Source: Cephalotus follicularis (lineage: Eukaryota; Streptophyta; Magnoliopsida; Oxalidales; Cephalotaceae). From it: 64,000 bases of DNA. A model generated the notes under the pieces. That model saw nothing but the letters and a program-made list of their open reading frames with translations, ran no database searches and was not told the origin of the DNA. Positions 22,423-32,291 of the stretch are shown one piece after another. Every line of letters begins with the position of its first letter. Position 1 is the stretch's first letter. The DNA lies in contig BDDD01001578.1 in the NCBI GenBank assembly GCA_001972305.1, forward strand, positions 1 through 64,000, given 5' to 3'. The position numbers and the translations under genes are program-made.

Positions 22423-23060
22423 GATGTTATTGCCTGTGTGGCTGGTCTGATGATATACAAAGTCTGTGTGGCTACAATGATGTGGCTACTGCCTGTGTGG
22501 CTGGTCTGATTATATACAGAGTATGTGTGGCTACTATGTTATTATGGCCTGTTTGGCTGGTCTGATGATATACAGAGCCTACATGGCTACTCTGATGATA
22601 TTGTCTGTGCGACTACAGCCTGTGTGGCTAGTCTGATGATATACAGAGCCTGTGTGGCTACTCTAATGATATTGCCTGTGCAGCTACAGCATATGTGGCT
22701 GGTCTGATGATATATACAGCATGTGTGGCTAGTCTGACGATATACAGCTTGTGTGGCTTGACTGATGTTGTACAGCCTGTATGGCTAGTCTAACGATATA
22801 CAGCATGTGTGGCAACTCTAACAATATACAGCCTGGGTGGCTACTCTGACAATATATAGCCTGTGCAGCTACTCTGACGATATACAGCCTGTATGGATAC
22901 TCTAACGATATGCAGTCTATATGGAAAGTCTAACGATATACAGCCTATGTGGCTAGACTAATGATATACAGCCTGTGTGGCTACTCTGACGATATATAGC
23001 CTGTGTGGCTAGACTAATGATATACAGCCTGTATGGTTAGTCTGACAATATGCAATCTAT
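22423..23060. repeat. 28-bp minisatellite
   Basis: The unit is tatacagcctgtgtggctac plus tctgacga, 28 bp, repeated more than 20 times with substitutions. Its first units lie at about 13130-13220 on the other side of the inserted element. It is non-coding: frames are not maintained. Confidence 0.85.
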
Positions 23061-23773
23061 TTGTTGACTATGCATTGGTGCATGAAGGTGATGGTATGAG
23101 GATGTTGATAAGATGGTGATGATATGTTATATGATGAGAATGATAGTCGTACAAGCATCCATAGATAATATGGGCACATTCGCAGAATTCTGATGCTATT
23201 GTGTGCTATGATGTTGTGAAGCTCTTAATTGCGTATTGAGTTATTCAGTGGATTCTTGTGGGCTTATAGTTGTGATGCTATCATGAGGAGCTTAAAAATA
23301 GATTGACCACAGCTCCATTGGATATGATATATGTTCTCATGCAACACATCCAGTCTCTGTTGATGGCATCAGTTGGCAAGCAACCTGATTCACCAATCTT
23401 ATAGCAGTTGGGTTGCTAGAGGCAGACCATGGGCATGAACATCATTCACTGACAGTTCAAGGGAGTTTCACGTGTATGCATGGGGCATATGGAATGTTGA
23501 TGCTGAATGATCTTGAGTTGATGAACAAACATGTTATATATGGCTAAAACAATCATTTCATACATGTAAAGGACTTTACACCAGTGGAACCGCAAGGGTA
23601 CTTAAGGAAGTGGACGTAGGCATAGTTGTGCCAAACCACTATAATTCTCTATCTCATTCTCTAACTCACTTCTCTCTTGTTTATTTTAATTTAATGAGTT
23701 CTGCATATGCTGGAAATATAAATTGTGGTTGAACTGCAAATTTTAGTAATTGTCCCTATATTTTACTAAGGTC

Positions 23774-24020
23774 GAGCTCGTACAGCGGAAAGAAGAGCTT
23801 AGAACGTTAAGGCAGAGCTCGGACAGTTATATGCAGAGCTCCGAATGCCAGAGCAGACCCCGAGGTAGAGACCAGAGGAAGAGATCAGAGCTCAAGGTTC
23901 AAAGTCAGACCTCGATGCAAAAGGCAGATCTCAAGGGTATAGGTTAGACCTTAGTACAAACAAGCTAAAGTAGAGCTCTGGAAGTTAAGGCAGAGCTCTG
24001 GAAACTAAGGCAAACCTCGG
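23774..24020. repeat. GAGCTC-word array on a 20-bp ladder
   Basis: GAGCTC or close variants (gagctt, gacctc, gatctc, aacctc) start at 23774, 23795, 23815, 23836, 23888, 23908, 23928, 23947, 23973, 23993 and 24013. Steps are mostly 19-21 bp. The word differs from that of other families but the step is the same. Confidence 0.8.
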
Positions 24021-24107
24021 CCCTTAGTGCCCTGATCTCTGCAAAAAATGTTGGTTGGTGTATGAAGTTAGAAATTTGAAACTTCACGGCCCATTTCGGT
24101 GGGAGGT

Positions 24108-24340
24108 TTGGAGGAGGACTCTCCGTGATGTCTTCTCTAAATCTCTTGAATGTCTATCCCACCTTGGTTCATTGTGAAGAGTGGCCTTCCTTTTATAGAA
24201 ATGTTGAAGTGTGGAGTTGCTGTAGATGAGGTCATCCTTGTATGATAAGCGGAGTTGCTGTAGTTTCTTTTTAGGAAGTGGAGTTGTTGTAGTTCCTTTT
24301 GTTTTGCCCTCAAAGTTCCTGAAGTGGAAATAGTGCTTTG
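24108..24340 (-). promoter_or_regulatory. EPRV promoter/leader start, copy 2 (inverted)
   Basis: This is the reverse complement of 9770-9990, with the TATA box at 24191-24197 and the CTACAGCAACTCCACT repeats upstream of it. It continues the inverted arm interrupted by B1. Confidence 0.75.
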
Positions 24341-24627
24341 TTCAACTTATTTTTTGCCAATTTTCTCCTTAGTAGAAATAGTGTCTTGTCCAATGTATTT
24401 TTTGCCAATTTTCTTCTCAGTTTTTACTTTACTTTTTTCTTTTCCCTTTTTTGTTGGGGGGGTCGGGGCAAAGTCTTCATCATCGTCGAGATTGATAGAG
24501 GCCATGGTAGGAGTTACAAATGCTTACGACTCATGGTCATCATCATCGGTTGTATTTGCCAATGCTTCTTGTAATTTTTTAATTTGTGCCTGGAGCTCTT
24601 GCTTAGTAGAAGTAGAGGCAATACTAC

Positions 24628-25634
24628 TCTAAATTTGACTTTTGGTGAGAGTAAATTGTTGAGATTGTTGAATTTTGTTTTGTAATGATTGGAGAACAGT
24701 TTCTAAAATGCATTTAGATACATCGCAATTGTTCCACCATTTTGTCCAAAACTTCCGATGGAGTGTTGGTAAAGTATCTTCAGTTCGTTGAATGGAATAA
24801 TCCCAGTCCATTATCCAGGATAATCGGCAATGTACAAAAAAATGTATCATACTTGGGCGAAGTTTATCAGATTGATCAGTGTTTTTGATAAAGGTTATCA
24901 TTACATCAAATACTGAGGGAGGTAAAATGTCTTTGTGTGGCCAATAAAGGCCCCACCAATTGATGAACCAGTAAGGCATAAATTGATTTCTGTCAATCAA
25001 AACAGAAAAACCAATAATGTCTATTTTCAGTGTTTTATTATAAAAATGCATATTTCCATGCATCTATGTAATCAAAATAGTTATAAGTGGGGGGAATGAA
25101 GGGAGATGAAAATTGTTCAGAATTTAAGGGAGTTGTCCCCAATCGATTACAGTGAGGATTTTTGAATAAATATTGAAGTATGAGTTATCAAATTTGATTT
25201 GTTTGGATCCTTTTTTGGGTTAATTTTAATGAAATATGTTTCAACCAAATTGTATTCATAATAAACTTGTGATTTCTGAGGGTGAGAATTGTAAAAGTGC
25301 CTGTCCTTATAGAACACTCTTTTTGCAATTTCTAGAGGAGTTTGAAAAGTTTTCTCAAATCCTCGTTCTATATGAAAAAGGAATTCATAATAGTCTCCTT
25401 TATTTGTTTAATTGTTGGTTTATTGAATTTAGTAAGGAATTGAGGTGTGGTTTGGGAAGTGGTTGGTCTTTTTACAATGTCCGAATAAACAGTGGTTAGT
25501 GGTTTAGCGGGAATCGGTGCAAGAGCTTCCTCACTTGGGATATTTGTAATGGATAATGGTAATTGTCTTCTATTAGCGAATGATTGGGAATAAGAATATT
25601 TCATCTTGAAAGTGTTGGTTGGATTTGAGGCCAT
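24628..25634 (-). pseudogene. EPRV second ORF, copy 2
   Basis: The minus-strand reading matches 8505-9675. The N-terminal part (25368-25634) has 'MASNPTNTF' and 'PLTTVYSDIVKRPTTSQTT'. The C-terminal part (24629-25063) has 'PYWFINWWGLYWPHKD' and 'CRLSWIMDWDYSIQRTEDT'. Between them the frame is disturbed near 25370 and 25065-25150. The region around 25215, where copy 1 is frameshifted, still reads through. The acidic tail continues in another frame to about 24430. Function unknown. Confidence 0.7.
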
Positions 25635-25960
25635 AATCTGCAAAATGTATAAAATGTTTCAGAATACAATTATTCCTCAAGAATATTTTCATGCACACAC
25701 AAATAAAATTAATGTTTTCGCATGCAAGAATTTTTCAAGCGCACACAGTCATTCATGATGCTAAATGTTTATTCTTTTGTGAATCAAATTTCTTTTTCTA
25801 GCTCAGTTGGAGATAGAAATTTTCTCTTGCTCTATCTCAGTGCGAGATAGAGATTTTCTCTATTTTCCTTCAATTTCAGTGGGAAATAGAGACTGGTAAT
25901 GAATCTGAATTTTGTCAAATAGTGAGACACGCAATCCTGTTATTATATACAAAAGAATAA

Positions 25961-26860
25961 AATACCAATTCCACTCAGCAACTTTGAAGACAAGACAAAA
26001 GAAACTACAGCACCTCCACTTCCTGAAAAAGAACTGCATTAACTCCACTTATCAGTCAAGGATGACTTCATCTACAGAAACTCCACTCATCAATATTTCT
26101 ATAAAAGGAAGCCCACTCTTCACAATGAACCAAGGTGGGATAGACATTCAGGAGATTTAGAGAAGACATCACGGAGAGTCCTCCTCCAAGCCGCCAACAA
26201 CTCCAATATTTTCCCATCTTCCCCACTATTTAGACACTTTGTAACAATTTCTCCAATCACAACTACTATAAATTGTAACCATCCCCCATCATTTTAATCA
26301 TTCCGGCATAGTTCCGGTAACCATTCTCTGTAAGTACTGTATGTTTTTCTGTGATTAAATAAATTCCAGCAATTATTCTGTTACTATTCATTTATTTTTC
26401 TGTCAACTATTCATTCACTAGCCACTATTTACTGAGTTTTTCGGTAACTATTATGGTAAACACTCTTTGAATTTAAGGCAAGTAAAATTTTAAATTTTAT
26501 TTAACTAATCCATCATTATTGTCGGTTCAATCTCCTGACTGTGTGGAGAAAGTTAAAATTTTAATTTTAATTTTAATTTTAATTTTAATTTCATATTCAA
26601 AAGGATCCATCTACCAGTGCGGACTACCGTCGGTCAGCGTGGATACTTTTCCATTTAACTTCTTCATATTTTGTATGTAATTTATGTTCTCTTTTTCTAC
26701 CTTTCTTAATTTTGCTATTTTTTATTGATTCATTAAGAAATTTATCTCCCTTTAAATTGTTGCCTACTTCCATCCCCCAAATGGTATCAAAGCCAAATTC
26801 TTAAACATATATTTATTATTAATTGAAATTAAAGTTTAAATTTCTAAACGTTTGGGTAGG
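25961..26860 (+). promoter_or_regulatory. EPRV promoter, leader and primer-binding site, copy 3
   Basis: Plus-strand module with the CTACAG(C/A)A(A/C)CTCCACT repeats, the TATA box at 26100-26106, and a leader with the same blocks as copy 1. The tRNA-iMet primer-binding sequence TGGTATCAAAGCC lies at 26783-26795. The junction with copy 2 at about 25945-25965 is head-to-head. Confidence 0.75.
26783..26795 (+). other. Initiator-Met tRNA primer-binding site of EPRV
   Basis: TGGTATCAAAGCC, close to the consensus TGGTATCAGAGC used by caulimovirids to prime minus-strand synthesis. Confidence 0.8.
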
Positions 26861-27406
26861 ATGCCCATTGAGTTAATCAGGGATAGTTCTTTCCTGGCAG
26901 TAGGTTGTTAGGGTAGTAAGGGCAGGAGGAGTGTAAGTTTCGTTAAGACCATCGGAATTATATCTACGCTAGTTAAGGGGTTCAGTATATTTGGACGTGG
27001 TGAGATAAAAACTTTAAAATCATTAGTAATGAATAAATTGTGTAGGGCTATATCTTCACGTACCATTAGTGGTTCAGAAACTAGTAATAATTCAACTAGA
27101 GATAAATAATTAAATGAAAGAATAAAACAATGGAAAAATTGGAAACCATCATAAATTTGTAATAAAGAAATTTATAAGTATAATCAATTTAATCCTTTTA
27201 ATTCTACTGAAAGAATTCAAACTCTAGAACAAACTATAAAAATTACTAAGACACAACAAAACATTCAATTATTAGATGCTAAAACCATTAAGGAATTAGC
27301 TAAAAAATTTAAATATATTCATTTTGCTTTAGTTCAAGTTACAATTAAATAATTAACTAGACAAGGCTTAAACACTTCAGTCTTGGCATGTCTCCGAGAT
27401 GCCAGA
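26861..27406 (+). pseudogene. EPRV ORF1 5' end (movement-protein start)
   Basis: One frame reads a lysine/glutamine-rich segment with heptad-like spacing and then 'KYIHFALVQVTIK', stop, 'LTRQGLNTSVLACLRDAR'. That is the conserved start of the caulimovirid 30K-type movement protein. Several stops interrupt the upstream part. The frame is cut at 27406 by the 18-kb B2 insertion and resumes at 45552 after the TSD. In functional relatives the product enlarges plasmodesmata for cell-to-cell spread. Confidence 0.8.
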
Positions 27407-28025
27407 TGACACGACCCGTCCTCTAATCCTTAACCCCACCAGACGAGCCGTGTCATGCTATACTTAGCCATATTTCTTCCTAACTTTTTTCCATATCCTT
27501 GACTTTATCAAACTACATACACCAATAACATGTTTAACAAAGAACAAGGAGCTAAGAGCGGAGCTCTGTGTTATAACCCCAGGCTCTACATAAGCGTCTC
27601 TACTCCAAGGCTGATCTCTACCTCTGAAGTCTGTCTTCAATCCTTGAGCTCTGACCACTACCTTAACTTCTTTACATCAAGCCTGACCTCTGTCCCTAAG
27701 GTCTGCCGTCGAGCTTATGCTCTGATCTCTACCTCTGGCCTCTACTTCCGAGGTCTGCCAACAAGGCACCAAGGTCTGACCTCTTCCCCTGGTCTCTTCC
27801 TCTGTGGTTTGCCTTCAGGCACAGAGGTCTGACATTGAGTTATGATCTCTAACCTCTTCCTCCAATGTCTACTCTGGCGTCTGGAACTTCTCCATCCATA
27901 CTCTGAGCTCTGACTTCCATAGTCTGAACTCTGCTTTCAGCTCTTTGAGTTCTTACTTAATATAACATCAAAAGTAACGACTACAAATCTGCAGTCCAAC
28001 CATAATTTATATAAATCCACACTCC
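27407..28025 (-). repeat. B2 LTR, left part, with AGGTCTGACCTC-word array
   Basis: This LTR end carries frequent AGGTCTG(A)CCTC, GAGCTCTGA and TCTACCTCTG words between about 27540 and 27960. About 27960-28025 aligns with the reverse complement of B1 at about 23700-23760, so B1 and B2 are related there. It stops abruptly at the Copia remnant. Confidence 0.65.
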
Positions 28026-28960
28026 CTAAGGAAGAAATCAGTAGTTAATACCACAATCACTTTTAGATACTCACCACCTCGATCTGATCGAAAAGTTTTC
28101 AAACTTTTTCCAGTCTAGTTTTCTACTTCTTGTCTGAATTCTTTAAATTTATCAAAGGTTTCAGATTTGTACCACATTAGGTATAAATACCCAAACCGTG
28201 AATGATCACAGTAAAGGTTACGAAGTAGGAATATCCACCTCTGGCGTCCACTGTCATTGGTCCACACACATCAGTGTGCACTAGACCCAACAGTTCTGGG
28301 GACCTTTCCCCTTTTCCTGTAAGGGAGATTTGCTCATTTTTCCTTTGAGACAGGGTTCACAAGTTGAAAATGGTTGATACTCTGAAAAATCAAAGTATCC
28401 ATCCGAGATCAACCGGCGGACTCTTTTCTCACCAATATGACCAAGTCTACAGTGCCATAGGTAAGATTGATTACTTTCATCTCTCTTTCTTTTATTGTCT
28501 TTTGCATATTGAAAACGATCTCATGTTCATTTAATACATATAATCCATCATGAATGAAACATTTTGCATATATCACATCATTCATTGAAATGGTACACCA
28601 CTTGTCCTTAAAAATAATTCGAAAACCTTCAGCATCTAGTGTCGGAATAGATATGATATTACGTAAAATGTGAGGTGAATAAATGCATTGTTTGAGTACA
28701 AAGCTCTGGTCCGAAGGCAACATAATATAAAATGATCCTACAACCACGGCTTCAAGAACCGAGCCATCCGCAAGCCGTAGATCTCCCTCACCCATCTCAA
28801 GGTTTCTTTTGTCCGTGAGGGCCTGCAAATTAAAACATATGTGAGTACGACATCCACTGTCTAAAATCCAGGAAGATGAATCAGGAATATACATATTCAC
28901 CTCTATATAAGACAAATAAGGCATACCTTTGCCAATTGATTTTACGAATGTCACACAATT
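28026..28960 (-). pseudogene. Copia protease and integrase 5' part (Copia-2)
   Basis: The 28409-28954 frame shows the aspartic protease site 'WILDSGCRTH' and a GAG-pre-integrase region. The following 28026-28408, in broken frames, carries 'GHIGEKRVRRL', the CC pair of the finger ('CEPCLKGKMSKSP') and the core blocks 'HTDVCGPM' and 'FRSDRGGEY'. The element then stops: RT, RNase H and the 3' LTR are missing. The gag knuckle just upstream (about 28935-28980) reads YFYSGKPGQWKSNC and has lost three of four zinc ligands. Confidence 0.8.
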
Positions 28961-29077
28961 ACTTTTCCATTGTCCAGGCTTCCCAGAGTAGAAGTATGAT
29001 CCCTTAGCAGGAGGATCTGAGGTAGACTCCTCAGCAGGTGCAACTCTTGCAACAGTATCTGGTGCAGCAACAACTTG

Positions 29078-29890
29078 CTACTTTGCCTGACTTGGTGGTC
29101 TGGCTACCCTTCGTTTGAAAGCCACCGGTCGTGATGGCAGCGTCCCATTTTTAACCTTCCCCTTTGCAGAGGCAGACTTTCCCTTCCTCTTTTGCCTACG
29201 AGGCGAACCTACCATAATGACGGGTTCCTTATCCTTATTCATATTCACTTCCGCTTCCCTTAGCATGTTTAGGAGGCCAACCAGAGTAGCTGTTATCCTA
29301 TTCATGTGAAAATTTGTGATGAAACCAGAAAAGGAAGGTGGAAGCGAATGAAGGATCATATATATACTTGATTTAGCATCTTGAATGATGCCAAGAGCTT
29401 CAAGACGTTCAATCACATTGATCATCTTGAACACATGATCATTTACTGAAGATCGTTCAACAATTTTTGTGCCATACAGCTCTGCAGTGAGCTAAAACTG
29501 AGCGTTCCTACTATTCTCTCCGTATAACTCGCGGAGGTGTAGGAGAATAGCCCTAGAATCTCGCATCGATTCATGCAAGACTTGTAGGGAATTGCTCATA
29601 GATGCCATTAGGTAGTTTCTTACTTTCTTTTCATCTGCTACCCATTTCTTATAGATGGCATGATCCTCGGTTGAGACATCTTCAACAAGCAGTGCTGACA
29701 TAGGGGCCTCAAGGACATAATCTATGTCCTCGGATCTCAAAACAATTCTGACATTCCATAGCCAGTCCACATAATTTGGACTTGTTAGCCTATTCTTCTC
29801 AAGAATGATAGTGAGAGGGTTTGTCATTGCAATGTCTGTAGATATAAATTGAAGACAACAATTAAATAAGATAAATTCAATTTCAACCAT
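29078..29890 (-). pseudogene. Copia gag (Copia-2)
   Basis: The N-terminal part (29492-29890) has 'NPLTIILEKNRLTSPNYVDW' and 'HAIYKKWVADEKKVRNYLMA'. After a stop at about 29490 the frame 29078-29434 continues with 'IYMILHSLPPSFSGF' and a basic tail. This is the UBN2-type gag of plant Copia elements. The true start is probably the ATG of 'MTNPLT', near 29830. One nonsense codon and the ruined knuckle show decay. Confidence 0.8.
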
Positions 29891-31424
29891 AAAGATTTGG
29901 TCTTTAATATTTTATGTATGTTTGCCTCCCAGGCTCTCACTGTTTTTCGCGAATCTCATAATCCTCATAAATATGGGAGACGGGAAACAACAATCCAAGT
30001 CTCGTGGATCTCATTTCCGAGTGGGGGTCGGTATCCTGCAACATATTCAATATAACATTGACGAGGGCCAAAACATTATAGTGAAACTTGCAGTTAGGCA
30101 AAACTCTTGCCAAACATACAATAGTATGATTCCCAACCATTGCTTTTACCTCTAGTGTACATATGACCTTGACGGGGGCCAAAACGCTATATGTATTTTA
30201 GTCAAGTTTAACCCACCATTAATCACATGATGAATCAATAAATGTAAATCCTTGTGGAGGCCAAAACATTCACATCCATCATTCATCTGCATGTACAATC
30301 TCATGTTCAACTTATACAGATGTACCCAGAAAAGGCAAGTCTTGACGGGGGCCAAAACACTCATAATCTATAAGAGCATCTATATCGGTTGCAATGGTAG
30401 AACGCAACAACCGAGCTCTATCTTGAGCCCGTTTTGCTTTAACTTGATATCATGGAATAAATGAGGAATTATAATATATTTATTATTAGCCAACCCGTTG
30501 GAACCTTTGGTACATAATTTAGACATGCATCACATACATATTGTAAACTAATGGTAGGTTATGGACTTTACTAGTGCAACTTGTTTGACTCTCAAACAAA
30601 TTGTTGGTCTCATTCCTAGGTATATTATTACAATCATACATTAACTCCTATACATGCATGGCTCTTGTAATATCTTTGCTCTTCTCAAACTTGCTTCTGC
30701 TGCGAGACTCACAATTTTAATTAAATAAACCAACTATAAACTATGGAAACCTTGATTTAAATCAAGGGAAGTTACAAGGAGACTAAGAAGAATTGAAGAA
30801 AAAATCAAGAGAGAGAAGAGAGACATGCAAGTCTCCAAAAATTATTACAACTTGAAAATTATGAGTATAAAATATACATTCAACAATTGAATTAAATAAG
30901 ATAAACCTATGTCAAGTCCATAACCCTACCATCATGAAAAAAAAAATATAATTCAATCCCATTGAATTACCTAATTATCTTGGTAGATATGCTTTTATAA
31001 AAACAGACAATTAAGTTGGGTAATTTAAAAAAAAACACTTTTTTAGAATTGTTGTTAAACAGTCGACACTTTGTCTTAAGCGTCGACGGTTGTCCGTTAA
31101 GCGTCGACGCTTTGCGTTATTGTCTGCGCTTTAGTATAGAGGGTCAAAGTGAAGCCTTAAGCGCCTACAGTTTTCTCAAAACGTCAGCGCTTAATGCTTA
31201 TGCATCTATCATTTACTCTAAACTGTTAGCGTTTAGTGCTTCCATGCACGTTTTATTGTGGGCGATACGTCTAACCGTCGACGGTTTAATCAAAATTGTC
31301 GATGGTTAGACAGTAATAGGGAATTCTGCTGTTTACATCTCATGTTTCCGTCTCATGGTTTAACCCAAACAATTCAAGCATATCATCAACAACAAGATTC
31401 TAACTGCATATATGCATCAAATCC
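29891..31424 (-). other. Copia-2 5' leader with two kinds of repeats
   Basis: This non-coding leader between PBS and gag carries (a) four copies of GGGGGCCAAAAC/GAGGGCCAAAAC at about 30060, 30172, 30254 and 30343, and (b) a GTCGAC-word ladder at 31062-31303. ORFs of 60-97 codons here have no domain. A leader of about 1.5 kb is long for Copia. Confidence 0.65.
31062..31303. repeat. GTCGAC-word ladder in Copia-2 leader
   Basis: GTCGAC or variants (gtctgc, gcctac, gtcagc, gttagc, gtcgat) start at 31062, 31082, 31103, 31122, 31163, 31183, 31225, 31277 and 31298. All fall near a 20.5-bp grid. The unit flanks read aagcGTCGACgct or accGTCGACggt. The perfect palindrome AACCGTCGACGGTT lies at 31273-31286. 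Confidence 0.75.
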
Positions 31425-31436
31425 GCTCTGATACCA
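31425..31436 (-). other. Primer-binding site of Copia-2
   Basis: On the plus strand gctctgatacca, so the element strand reads TGGTATCAGAGC, a perfect initiator-Met tRNA complement. It lies three bases inside the LTR edge TGTTGGAACC (31440). Confidence 0.9.
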
Positions 31437-32291
31437 TTTTGTTGGAACCTTATGGTGAGCAAACAAATAATTAAAAATCTAGATGCTTGCAACCCCAAAA
31501 TAATCCGTTATCATCTCATGATCAACAAGCCACAAGGTTCAATCCATGATCTTTGAGCATATACATACAGTCAGAAAAACAGAGATTATATAAGGAGGAG
31601 CGGGCGGAAATAACTCACAAGATGGACCGGCTCCTTCCTTGTTTGTGCGGGTTCTTGCTTCCAAGAATGGGCAAATTCCTTACTTCATTAGCACGGGTTC
31701 TAGCCACCAAGATTAGCAGGCCTCCAAGGTATCAACACCAATATTTTAATCTCCAACACCAGGCTATGTTCAAGCCTTCAACTCTTGATTGCGGGTTACT
31801 GTGTTTTCTATTGAGAGAGAGAGAAGAGAGGCCGACTAGAGAGGAAGAAAACGTGTGTTCTTATTTTGCTGCTAGACAAAACGTTTTTAAACACTAATTT
31901 CTCAATCTCCTATTTTAGCCAAGTATCCCACTTAGCATAAATAGCCTTACTTTCCAAAAATAACTATTTCGTATCCTTAATCATCAGTAAGGTCATTTAA
32001 TCTCATTAAATGTAATTAGGAAATAATATCGTAATTATTTATTCTCTCATACGGTGTCAGTAATATCGGCATGTATTGTGTGTGACCCTATGGGTTCACT
32101 ATTATGCTGGACATAGGATTAAATCGCGAAACCCACGATTATCCGATTAGGTATTTATTATCACATAAAAGGAAAACACCCTCTCGGACTTTTCCGAATT
32201 AAAACTCTTTTGACTCTTTTCTTCCAAGATTAATTATAAATTTAATCTCAGGCATCCTACCGGTCGACGTCGACATCTAGCAATGCATAAC

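Larger units (their letters stand above)
22423..24053 (+). repeat. Family B1 LTR, second part
   Basis: This continues B1 after the nested family A element. It holds the main block of the 28-bp minisatellite (to about 23060), then unremarkable AT-rich DNA, and a GAGCTC-word array (23774-24020). The right terminus is not recognisable: after about 24053 comes a 50-bp filler and then EPRV. The B1 3' end was probably deleted. Confidence 0.55.

Noticed and set aside
30490..30530. Second Copia-2 LTR edge at 'cgttggaacctttgg'
   Set aside because: Only about 14 bases resemble the true LTR edge at 31440, and the following sequence does not match.
31425..31436. tRNA gene (TGGTATCAGAGC-like sequences here and at 26783, 39768 and 61304)
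   Set aside because: Only the 10-13 bp primer-binding complement is present, at LTR edges; no tRNA cloverleaf surrounds it.
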